A DNA stretch of 8,858 nt from Bacilli bacterium (GTDB taxonomy: Bacteria; Bacillota_I; Bacilli_A; RF39; UBA660). Positions within the stretch are counted from its first letter, which is position 1; every line of letters starts with the position of its first letter. The notes under the pieces are model-generated. The model saw only the letters and a list, made by a program, of their open reading frames with translations, did no database searches and was not told the DNA's origin. Positions 1 to 8,858 of the stretch are shown piece by piece. The position numbers and the translations under genes are program-made. The stretch is taken from NCBI GenBank assembly GCA_028698535.1, contig JAQVDA010000024.1, forward strand, positions 1-8,858, written 5' to 3'.

Positions 1-71
1 GAAGTTGATAATACTACGACAATAATAATTACTATTATTTTAGATACTAATCCTTTTTTAAAAATCTTCAT
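1..71 (-). CDS. N-terminus of an exported or membrane protein, cut by the left edge
   Basis: An ATG at 71-69 opens a reading frame of 23 codons without a stop that continues past the left edge. The translation begins with a basic stretch, MKIFKKGLVSK, followed by a strongly hydrophobic run, IIVIIIVVVLST. That is the layout of a signal peptide n-region and h-region, or of a signal anchor. A GGGGTGAG ribosome binding site lies about six to seven bases upstream of the ATG, and a promoter with a perfect TATAAT -10 and 17-bp spacing (97-125) sits just before that. The three signals together make a real gene more likely than chance. No cysteine is reached in the visible part, so lipoprotein status cannot be judged. 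The function is unknown. It has the same orientation as the 106-residue membrane protein upstream but probably its own promoter. Confidence 0.6.
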   Translation of the reverse strand, partial: MKIFKKGLVSKIIVIIIVVVLST

Positions 72-85
72 TAGGTTCTCACCCC

Positions 86-103
86 GTATAATAATTATTA
101 TAC
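86..103. repeat. 18-bp perfect palindrome over the -10 box
   Basis: GTATAATAATTATTATAC is identical to its own reverse complement (9-bp half sites). It contains TATAAT on both strands. The minus-strand copy is the -10 box of the promoter for the edge gene. It could be an operator for a dimeric repressor, or a by-product of AT-rich sequence; the G/C ends of the palindrome make it slightly less trivial. Confidence 0.5.
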
Positions 104-125
104 TACAATGTTTATTTGATAACAA
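97..125 (-). promoter_or_regulatory. Candidate promoter for the edge gene
   Basis: On the minus strand, TTGTTA (125-120) is followed after exactly 17 bases by TATAAT (102-97). The -10 matches consensus at 6/6 and the -35 at 4/6. Transcription would start near position 90, giving a leader of about 20 bases before the ATG at 71 that includes the GGGGTGAG ribosome binding site. The -35 overlaps a GATAAC motif (118-123) that recurs at 187-192. Confidence 0.55.
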
Positions 126-177
126 CTGACCGCGTTGATAATTATTATTATTTATTAACAAAACTCATTATCTCTTC

Positions 178-192
178 GTTATCGTAGATAAC
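178..192. repeat. Short inverted repeat GTTATC-GTA-GATAAC
   Basis: Perfect 6-bp arms are separated by 3 bases. A further GATAAC lies at 118-123. The repeat sits between the candidate extended -10 at 200-208 and the edge-gene promoter. It is too short and too AT-rich for a convincing terminator; it could be a protein-binding site or chance. Confidence 0.25.
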
Positions 193-194
193 TA

Positions 195-233
195 AACTAA
201 TTATACCACGAACAATAGTAATATAAATTAGTT
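195..233 (-). other. Inverted repeat around the stop of the 106-residue gene
   Basis: AACTAATT (195-202) and AATTAGTT (226-233) are perfect 8-bp inverted arms around a 23-base loop, and the right arm includes the stop codon of the small membrane protein. In the minus-strand RNA the hairpin is followed by only a short, interrupted run of T. It could therefore act as a weak 3' end structure, but it is not a clear terminator. Confidence 0.2.
200..208 (-). promoter_or_regulatory. Possible extended -10 element
   Basis: On the minus strand TGG-TATAAT (208-200) matches the extended -10 form TGnTATAAT exactly and is followed by T, giving TGGTATAATT. The same ten bases occur in the candidate pcrA promoter. 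No recognisable -35 lies upstream. If active, it would add a longer leader (about 120 bases) to the edge gene. Confidence 0.3.
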
Positions 234-548
234 CTTAACCTTTTGTTTTAGTTCTTCATAAAAAGGGGCCTCAATTAAAAATAGTCTATCAGCTCTTATG
301 GCTTGTATTTCGGCTTCAATTTTATAGATGTCTTCTATGTTAATTTCAATGCGTTTTGGTGACATTGGGTATAGTTTATACTTACTTTGAAGATTGGCGG
401 CGACAAACATATAAACAGAAAAAATTAATGTTCCCGCGGCTGCTGCACACCATAAATAAAAGACGTGTGGATTTATTTTAGAAATAAAATAATAATTATT
501 ATCTTTGGTGCCTTCATTAACCTTATTATATTCGTCTAATCTTAACAA
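228..548 (-). CDS. Small single-pass membrane protein of unknown function (106 aa)
   Basis: I do not recognise this protein. It has a polar N-terminus (residues 1-28), one strongly hydrophobic segment at about 29-52 (FYLWCAAAAG... to FVAANL), and a charged C-terminal region rich in Glu, Lys and Ile (about 65-106) that looks helical. It is therefore probably a bitopic membrane protein. The start is TTG at 548-546, chosen because AGAGGTG lies eight bases upstream and no ATG in this frame is nearby. It follows ligA on the same strand after 123 bases and has its own good promoter, so it need not depend on read-through from pcrA-ligA. The single Cys (34) lies in the membrane segment and is not placed as a lipobox. 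Reality as a gene is well supported by promoter, ribosome binding site and length; function is not. Confidence 0.7.
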   Translation of the reverse strand: MLRLDEYNKVNEGTKDNNYYFISKINPHVFYLWCAAAAGTLIFSVYMFVAANLQSKYKLYPMSPKRIEINIEDIYKIEAEIQAIRADRLFLIEAPFYEELKQKVKN

Positions 549-577
549 AACAACTTCACCTCTTTAAAATAAGGTCT

Positions 578-606
578 ATTTTATTATAATTTAGGTAAAT
601 TGTCAA
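578..606 (-). promoter_or_regulatory. Promoter for the 106-aa membrane protein
   Basis: On the minus strand, a perfect TTGACA -35 (606-601) is followed after 17 bases by TAAAAT (583-578, 5/6). Transcription would begin near 571, shortly before the AGAGGTG ribosome binding site and the TTG start at 548. It is the best match to the housekeeping consensus in the window. Confidence 0.65.
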
Positions 607-671
607 ATATTAAATCGTTTTTGTTAAGTTCCATATATTTATAAATATCTAATAACAATTTGGTTAGTAAA

Positions 672-4765
<4,094 letters not shown>

Positions 4766-4769
4766 GATT

Positions 4770-4775
4770 ATCACC
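4770..4775 (-). promoter_or_regulatory. Ribosome binding site that decides the pcrA start
   Basis: On the minus strand AGGGGTGGTGAT runs up to four bases before the ATG at 4765-4763. The GGTGAT part (4775-4770) pairs with the end of 16S rRNA and favours that ATG over the in-frame GTG codons at 4777 and 4774, which lie inside the site itself. Confidence 0.6.
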
Positions 4776-4788
4776 ACCCCTAGCTAAA

Positions 4789-4797
4789 ATTATACCA
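4789..4797 (-). promoter_or_regulatory. Extended -10 promoter of pcrA-ligA
   Basis: On the minus strand TGG-TATAAT (4797-4789) is a perfect extended -10. No good -35 is found 16-18 bases upstream, which extended -10 promoters can tolerate. Transcription would start near 4782, just ahead of the ribosome binding site, giving a very short leader. Confidence 0.55.
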
Positions 4798-4851
4798 TGT
4801 ATTTATAGATTATTATCACGATTAATTAGAAAAAGAATATAATACCATGTA
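4792..4851. repeat. Duplicated 10-bp motif ATACCATGTA in the divergent promoter region
   Basis: ATACCATGTA occurs at 4792-4801 and again, in the same orientation, at 4842-4851, exactly 50 bases apart. With its next base the first copy is the hyphenated palindrome ATAC-CAT-GTAT. The first copy overlaps the -10 of pcrA; the second overlaps the end of the TATAAT facing the transporter genes. This placement suits an operator pair. Part of the match is explained by both copies adjoining a -10 box, so function is unproven. Confidence 0.4.
4838..4843 (+). promoter_or_regulatory. -10 box of the ABC importer operon
   Basis: TATAAT lies 30 bases before the TTG start of the binding-protein gene. The -35 is weak: TTATCA (4813-4818) matches 4/6 but at a wide 19-base spacing. 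A weak -35 together with the nearby repeated motif would fit an activator- or repressor-controlled promoter. Confidence 0.45.
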
Positions 4852-4860
4852 ATTTAAAAA

Positions 4861-4866
4861 AGGAGG
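4861..4866 (+). promoter_or_regulatory. Strong ribosome binding site fixing a TTG start
   Basis: AGGAGG is followed by seven bases and then TTG AAA AAG (4874-4882). This optimal site makes the TTG the start even though no ATG is present, and gives a normal basic n-region MKK for export. Confidence 0.85.
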
Positions 4867-4873
4867 TTGCAAA

Positions 4874-5872
4874 TTGAAAAAGATATTAATCGCGGTCATT
4901 AGTTTATTTGTTATTGGTGTGGTCACAACCTTTTTAATTTTAGATAAAAAGGAACAAAAATTAACAAAAATAAAACTGGCCGAAGTAACCCATAGTATTT
5001 TTTATGCTCCCCAATATGTCGCCTTAGAAAAAGGTTATTTTGAAGAAGAGGGATTAGAAATTGAACTAATATTAACACCTGGGGCCGATAAGGTAATGGC
5101 AGCGGTCTTATCAAATGATGTTGACATTGGTTTTAGTGGCTCAGAAGCTACCATTTACGTTTACAACGCTGGTGAAAAGGATTATGTGCAGACTTTTGCC
5201 CAATTAACCCAAAAAGATGGATCTTTTATTGTCGCCCGTAAACCATATAACAATTTCACGTTAAATGATTTAAAAGGAAAATATGTAATAGGTGGTCGCA
5301 AAGGGGGTATGCCCGAAATGACCCTCGAATGGATTATTAAAGAACACGGTATTGATCCTCATAAGGATTTAACCATTGATACTAGTGTTGCTTTTCCGGC
5401 TATGTCAGGTGCTTTCATTGGGGGCTTAGGTGATTTTGTGGCTTTATTTGAACCAACGGCTTTAATGGTAGAAAGAGAAGGATTTGGATATGTAGTCGCA
5501 TCCGTGGGCGCTTTAGGGGGTAAAGTACCTTATACCGCTTATAACGCAAGAAAAAGTTTCATTAATAAAAATCCCGATATTATTGAGGGTTTTACCAGAG
5601 CCATCTATAAAGGTCTTACTTTTGTCCATGAACATAATGCCAAAACCATTGCGGAAGTTATCTACACTCAATTCCCGGATACATCAATGAATGATTTAAT
5701 TAAAGTTATTGATCGTTATAAGAAGATTGAAGCTTGGAGTAAAACCCCAGAATTAACTGAAGACGCTTTTGGACATTTACAAGATATTATTACCCAAGCC
5801 GGCGAACTTGAAAAAAGAGTACCATTTACCAATTTAGTTAATAATGAATTTGCGAAAAAAGTAAGTAAATAG
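4874..5872 (+). CDS. ABC transporter substrate-binding protein, NMT1/ThiY/SsuA-like
   Basis: This 332-aa protein is the extracytoplasmic receptor of the importer encoded with the next two genes. The N-terminus is basic (MKK), followed by a hydrophobic segment at about 4-23. The mature fold opens with the family signature IKLAEVTHSIFYAPQYVALE (33-52), then KGYFEEEGLEIEL. Downstream GADKVMAAVLSNDVDIGFSG (70-89) and the RKGGMPEM loop (142-149) belong to the ligand-cleft region of this periplasmic-binding-protein type 2 family. The family includes receptors for nitrate, taurine, alkanesulfonates and thiamine precursors; the closest likeness I recall is the poorly characterised Bacillus YtlA type. 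No lipobox is present and there is no Cys anywhere, so it is presumably held by an uncleaved signal anchor or released. The ligand cannot be assigned, and no TPP riboswitch precedes it. The start is TTG, fixed by AGGAGG. Confidence 0.9.
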   Translation: MKKILIAVISLFVIGVVTTFLILDKKEQKLTKIKLAEVTHSIFYAPQYVALEKGYFEEEGLEIELILTPGADKVMAAVLSNDVDIGFSGSEATIYVYNAGEKDYVQTFAQLTQKDGSFIVARKPYNNFTLNDLKGKYVIGGRKGGMPEMTLEWIIKEHGIDPHKDLTIDTSVAFPAMSGAFIGGLGDFVALFEPTALMVEREGFGYVVASVGALGGKVPYTAYNARKSFINKNPDIIEGFTRAIYKGLTFVHEHNAKTIAEVIYTQFPDTSMNDLIKVIDRYKKIEAWSKTPELTEDAFGHLQDIITQAGELEKRVPFTNLVNNEFAKKVSK

Positions 5873-5873
5873 A

Positions 5874-6620
5874 ATGATTTTAAAAATCAAAAATTTACGG
5901 AAAAACTATCACACTAGAGAAGGAGAAATAAAAGCCATTGACGACTTCTCCCTAGATATTAACAAAGAGGAGTTCATTGCCATAATCGGACCTTCTGGTT
6001 GTGGTAAATCGACCATTCTTTCAGTACTATGTGAAATAGAAAATAAATCAGGTGGTTATATTGAGTATGCTGCTTGTGGGAAACCAAAGATTGGCTATAT
6101 GTTACAGCAGGATACTCTTTTTCCTTGGCGTACTATTTTAGATAATTGTTTATTGGGATTAGAAATTAAAAAACAATTAACCAAAGAAAAAAAACAACAA
6201 GTTATAAAACTTCTTGAAGATTATGGTTTAAAAGAGTTTATTAATCATTATCCACACTCCTTATCAGGGGGAATGAGACAGCGAGTAGCGCTAATTAGAA
6301 CCTTAGCCCTAGATCCAGATATACTTCTTCTTGATGAACCTTTCAGCGCTTTGGACTATCAGACGAGACTAGCAGTTAGTGATGATGTTTATAATATTAT
6401 TAAAAAGGAAAAAAAGACGGTTATTATGGTTACTCATGATTTAGCCGAAGCCATCAGTATGGCTGATAGAATAGTGGTATTAACCAAAAGACCCGCCAGA
6501 ATTAAAAATATCTATCAGATAAAATTAACTAATAGGAGCACTCCTTTTGAAAATAGAAAAGCGAAAGAATTTGTGTCTTATTATGAGAAAATATGGAAAG
6601 ATTTAGATATCCATGTTTAG
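5874..6620 (+). CDS. ABC transporter ATP-binding protein, NitT/TauT type
   Basis: This is the cytoplasmic ATPase that powers the importer. All nucleotide-binding motifs are intact in 248 aa. Walker A is GPSGCGKST (39-47) and the Q-loop is MLQQDTLFPW (Q79). The signature is LSGGMRQR (130-137), Walker B is ILLLDEP (150-156), the D-loop is SALD (158-161) and the switch histidine is H188 in VTHDLAEA. FPWRTILDN after the Q-loop is typical of the SsuB/TauB/NrtD group. The ATG lies one base after the stop of the binding-protein gene and has no clear ribosome binding site of its own, so translation is probably coupled. Its end overlaps the permease gene by 8 bases. Substrate specificity is not encoded here. 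Confidence 0.95.
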   Translation: MILKIKNLRKNYHTREGEIKAIDDFSLDINKEEFIAIIGPSGCGKSTILSVLCEIENKSGGYIEYAACGKPKIGYMLQQDTLFPWRTILDNCLLGLEIKKQLTKEKKQQVIKLLEDYGLKEFINHYPHSLSGGMRQRVALIRTLALDPDILLLDEPFSALDYQTRLAVSDDVYNIIKKEKKTVIMVTHDLAEAISMADRIVVLTKRPARIKNIYQIKLTNRSTPFENRKAKEFVSYYEKIWKDLDIHV

Positions 6621-7392
6621 TATAGAACATCAGCAGTATTTAAAAAGAATCAAGAAAAGAAATAGACTTATTTTAAGTACCCAGATATTTATCATCTTCG
6701 CTTTTATCCTCATATGGGAGTTGTTAACCCATTTCCATATTGTTAATCCGTTTTTAGTCTCCAGCCCAAGTAATGTCTTAAGAACCATTATTAGCCTGCA
6801 TCAAACTAATAATTTATACCGCCATATATTTACCACTGTTTATGAAACCATTATTAGTTTTTCGCTCGCTACTATTATTGGTGTTGGTATGGCAATTATG
6901 CTTTGGTGGAATAACTTCTTAGCTCGTGTTTTTGACCCTTATTTAACCATCTTAAATAGTTTGCCAAAAGTTGCCCTTGGTCCAATTATTATTATCTGGG
7001 TAGGCGCTAATACTAATTCCATTATTCTAATGGCTCTTTTAATATCAACGATTATAACCATTATCAATGTCTATTACGGATTTGTTAACTTTGATATCAA
7101 TAAAATAAAATTACTAAAATCCTTTAAAGCTAGTAAAGTAGATATTTTCCTAAAGGCCATCTTACCCGGGAATTTATCGACTTTAGTAAATGCTTTAAAA
7201 ATAAATGTTAGTATGGCCCTTATTGGCGTTGTAATGGGTGAATTACTCGTATCAAGAAAAGGAATAGGTTATTTAATCATGTATGGTTCGCAGGTATTTA
7301 ATTTAAATTTAGTGGTAACAGGCATTATCTTACTGGGAATAGTAGCATATATAATGTACTGGTTAGTTTGTTATATAGAAAAAAGATTATAA
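6613..7392 (+). CDS. ABC transporter permease, NitT/TauT type (BPD_transp_1 family)
   Basis: This is the membrane channel of the importer, 259 aa, with a basic N-terminus and about six hydrophobic segments (near 19-39, 74-97, 112-131, 136-157, 195-213, 231-254). The coupling region that docks on the ATPase is at 166-185, ending FLKAILP, and is followed by LKINVSMALIGVVMGELLVS, characteristic of SsuC/TauC-like permeases. Compared with the usual EAA---G pattern, the acidic residue and the glycine both appear to be Lys (K166, K172), so the loop is divergent. The ATG lies inside the end of the ATPase gene (ATGTTTAG overlap), which indicates coupled translation. The operon ends at a hairpin terminator that begins inside the last codons. 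Confidence 0.94.
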   Translation: MFSIEHQQYLKRIKKRNRLILSTQIFIIFAFILIWELLTHFHIVNPFLVSSPSNVLRTIISLHQTNNLYRHIFTTVYETIISFSLATIIGVGMAIMLWWNNFLARVFDPYLTILNSLPKVALGPIIIIWVGANTNSIILMALLISTIITIINVYYGFVNFDINKIKLLKSFKASKVDIFLKAILPGNLSTLVNALKINVSMALIGVVMGELLVSRKGIGYLIMYGSQVFNLNLVVTGIILLGIVAYIMYWLVCYIEKRL

Positions 7393-7404
7393 ATAATCTT
7401 TTTT
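7379..7404. terminator. Bidirectional intrinsic terminator between convergent genes
   Basis: AAAAAAGATTAT (7379-7390) and ATAATCTTTTTT (7393-7404) are perfect 12-bp inverted arms with a 2-base centre; the innermost pairs would open to form the loop. A-tracts precede and T-tracts follow on both strands, so it can serve the importer operon on the plus strand and the LamG gene on the minus strand. Only one G-C pair is in the stem, and it contains the permease stop codon. Confidence 0.75.
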
Positions 7405-7426
7405 TCTGTTAATTAAATAAGAATAC

Positions 7427-8858
7427 TTATTTATATCTTTCATACATAAACATTACCTCTTCATCTGATAGAGCGCGATTATAGATACGAACATCGTCTA
7501 ACTTTCCGTTAAACACTCTAGATATATCAGTATGTCTTATGCCTATCCTTACATTTCGATTACCATTAAAATCACCTGTACCGTTATATGTCATCGTAGA
7601 TGTAAAAACACCGTCTAAATATATTCTAATAATACCCTTATCATAAGTAGCAGTATAATAATGCCACTTTCGCAGGCTAAGTTCTGGGGAAAATATAGCT
7701 ATAATGCCACTTCTTGTAGGGTTCCCAGAACATTCAAATCTAATTTGATTTGTATTTGAAAGAGAAATATCCCATGTATTATCATACCAATGACCTTTAC
7801 CCACTATTCCAGCGGCAACGCCTTCTTTATGCGAATGATCTTCAGAATTAATCCAAAAACTTATTGAAAAAGAGCCTTCTTTAGTAAAATTAAATGGATT
7901 GTTAGTATCGATATAACTATTTATTCCATTAAATTCATATGCTCCTTCACCTATTTTACTATCCACTACCCATCTGGGTGTAGTATTTAGTTGTAAAAGA
8001 CTACTATTCCCTTTAGAAGAATAATCTTTTACTACGCCGGTTCTAACTCCTTTCGTATATGAAGTAGAATAAGGTTTTATTTCTACTTGAACGTCCTTAA
8101 AATATATATAATCGGTTTCTGGATTAAATACTTCACCTTCTTTTGGTCTTGATAAGAAATATATAGGTTGATGTGATTCACCCTCTATAGGCACACCAGC
8201 AAGTGTTTCTAACGGTGAAATGTTTTCTATTGTAACCTCTTTATATGCCTCCTTATCTATCTCCGTTTTTTTAAATCCATCTTTATAGCGTATATTAACC
8301 ATTCTTGGGTCCCCAAAAGAATAAAATTTTTCACCAACATTTGTTTTATATTTAAAGGATACACTGGTTGGGTAATCTGAATGGATTATCATTGGCTTTA
8401 TAGTAAATCTATATGGATAAGTATCATCATTACCCACACCTGAAATACCATATTTTAACCATCCGTCTTCTTCTCCTATGTATATATAGGTAAGTTCTCG
8501 TATCGCTACTAATCCTAAATCGTCAAAGATATTCTCCGTCGGCTCCTGAAAATCATCAAATTTATAATGTAAAACTAACCCATCATCTTCGGCATTACCA
8601 AAATCTTCTATACAATTTAAATGAGGAGTATAAACATAAATGTTTTCTTTTTCTTTAGTAACTAAAACATAACCGCTACATTGCTTCTTTTTATTGTTGG
8701 GGCTAGTCATTGGTTTAATAAAGCCTGTATTAATTAGTTCTTGTAAAGTAACTTCCGTTGTTTCATCTATCATTTCTGGCAATTTATTTTGGTTAACAGA
8801 CATGTATGACTCAGCCGCTGTTTCTAATGCTTTTTCATGGGTTTTAAAAACATCCATT
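7427..8858 (-). CDS. LamG-domain surface protein with pilin-like N-terminal part, cut by the right edge
   Basis: The frame is open to the right edge; the ATG at 8857-8855 is probably internal, so the true start lies outside. Visible residues 1-25 (KALETAAESYMSVNQNKLPE) resemble the helix after the membrane segment of type IV pilin-like proteins. A region with VTLQELINTGFI and a likely disulfide loop, C60 to C82, follows. GLVLHYKFD (93-101) looks like the first strand of a LamG fold, but the next LamG element, DYSSKGN (278-284), comes only after some 175 residues. Those residues are a beta-rich stretch ending VQVEIKPYSTSYTKGVRTG, as seen near LamG modules of surface and phage-tail proteins. 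LamG then continues with YEFNGINSYID, FSISFWI, WHYYTATYD, IRIYLDG and the end motif GKLDDVRIYNRALSDEEV. It probably sits on the cell surface and may bind carbohydrate or protein; the ligand is unknown. Domain calls are by eye. Confidence 0.85.
   Translation of the reverse strand, partial: MDVFKTHEKALETAAESYMSVNQNKLPEMIDETTEVTLQELINTGFIKPMTSPNNKKKQCSGYVLVTKEKENIYVYTPHLNCIEDFGNAEDDGLVLHYKFDDFQEPTENIFDDLGLVAIRELTYIYIGEEDGWLKYGISGVGNDDTYPYRFTIKPMIIHSDYPTSVSFKYKTNVGEKFYSFGDPRMVNIRYKDGFKKTEIDKEAYKEVTIENISPLETLAGVPIEGESHQPIYFLSRPKEGEVFNPETDYIYFKDVQVEIKPYSTSYTKGVRTGVVKDYSSKGNSSLLQLNTTPRWVVDSKIGEGAYEFNGINSYIDTNNPFNFTKEGSFSISFWINSEDHSHKEGVAAGIVGKGHWYDNTWDISLSNTNQIRFECSGNPTRSGIIAIFSPELSLRKWHYYTATYDKGIIRIYLDGVFTSTMTYNGTGDFNGNRNVRIGIRHTDISRVFNGKLDDVRIYNRALSDEEVMFMYERYK

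Noticed and set aside
604..671. Terminator after ligA
   Set aside because: A 14-bp AT-only palindrome (ATATTTATAAATAT) is present but has no G-C pairs and no T-run after it on the minus strand, so a terminator cannot be supported.
4766..4873. TPP or other riboswitch ahead of the ThiY-like gene
   Set aside because: The spacer between the divergent starts is only about 100 bases, is mostly A/T and lacks the conserved CTGAGA-type elements of the TPP aptamer; there is no terminator-like hairpin in it.
4923..5114. 63-codon minus-strand open frame
   Set aside because: It is antisense to the start of the binding-protein gene; the composition is a by-product of that gene and no start signals are present.

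Overview
The window reads as a piece of chromosome from a low-G+C (roughly one third G+C by eye) Gram-positive bacterium. Support for this: PcrA followed directly by LigA, which is a classic Bacillota operon; strong AGGAGG-type ribosome binding sites; TTG and GTG start codons; and a single-membrane style ABC importer. All seven complete stop codons are TAA or TAG and none is TGA, while every Trp is TGG. This fits an AT-rich Bacilli lineage near the Mollicutes that still reads the standard bacterial code (inference; the species cannot be named).

Left block, minus strand (about 1-4800): pcrA (UvrD/PcrA helicase) and ligA (NAD-dependent DNA ligase) are 14 bases apart and probably co-transcribed from an extended -10 promoter upstream of pcrA. 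After ligA comes a 106-residue single-pass membrane protein of unknown function, with its own good promoter and a TTG start. Beyond it a 156-base AT-rich spacer holds a promoter, an 18-bp perfect palindrome and the first 23 codons of another exported or membrane protein that runs off the left edge (1-71).

Middle block, plus strand (4874-7392): a three-gene ABC importer of the NitT/TauT/ThiY (NMT1-like) type, divergent from pcrA. It consists of a substrate-binding protein, an ATPase (1-base gap) and a permease (8-base overlap). The binding protein has an N-terminal membrane segment but no lipobox cysteine. The substrate cannot be read from the sequence. The divergent promoter region carries a 10-bp motif twice, one copy touching each -10 box.

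Right block, minus strand (7427-8858): a convergent gene cut by the right edge. Its N-terminal part looks like the part of a type IV pilin-like protein after the membrane helix, with a two-Cys loop. It is followed by a LamG/concanavalin-like domain that seems to be interrupted by a second beta-rich module. A shared hairpin terminator lies between it and the permease gene.

Most of the window is ordinary housekeeping and transport. The less expected parts are the LamG/pilin-like surface protein, the non-lipoprotein binding protein, the short edge gene with its palindromic promoter, and the duplicated motif in the divergent promoter.
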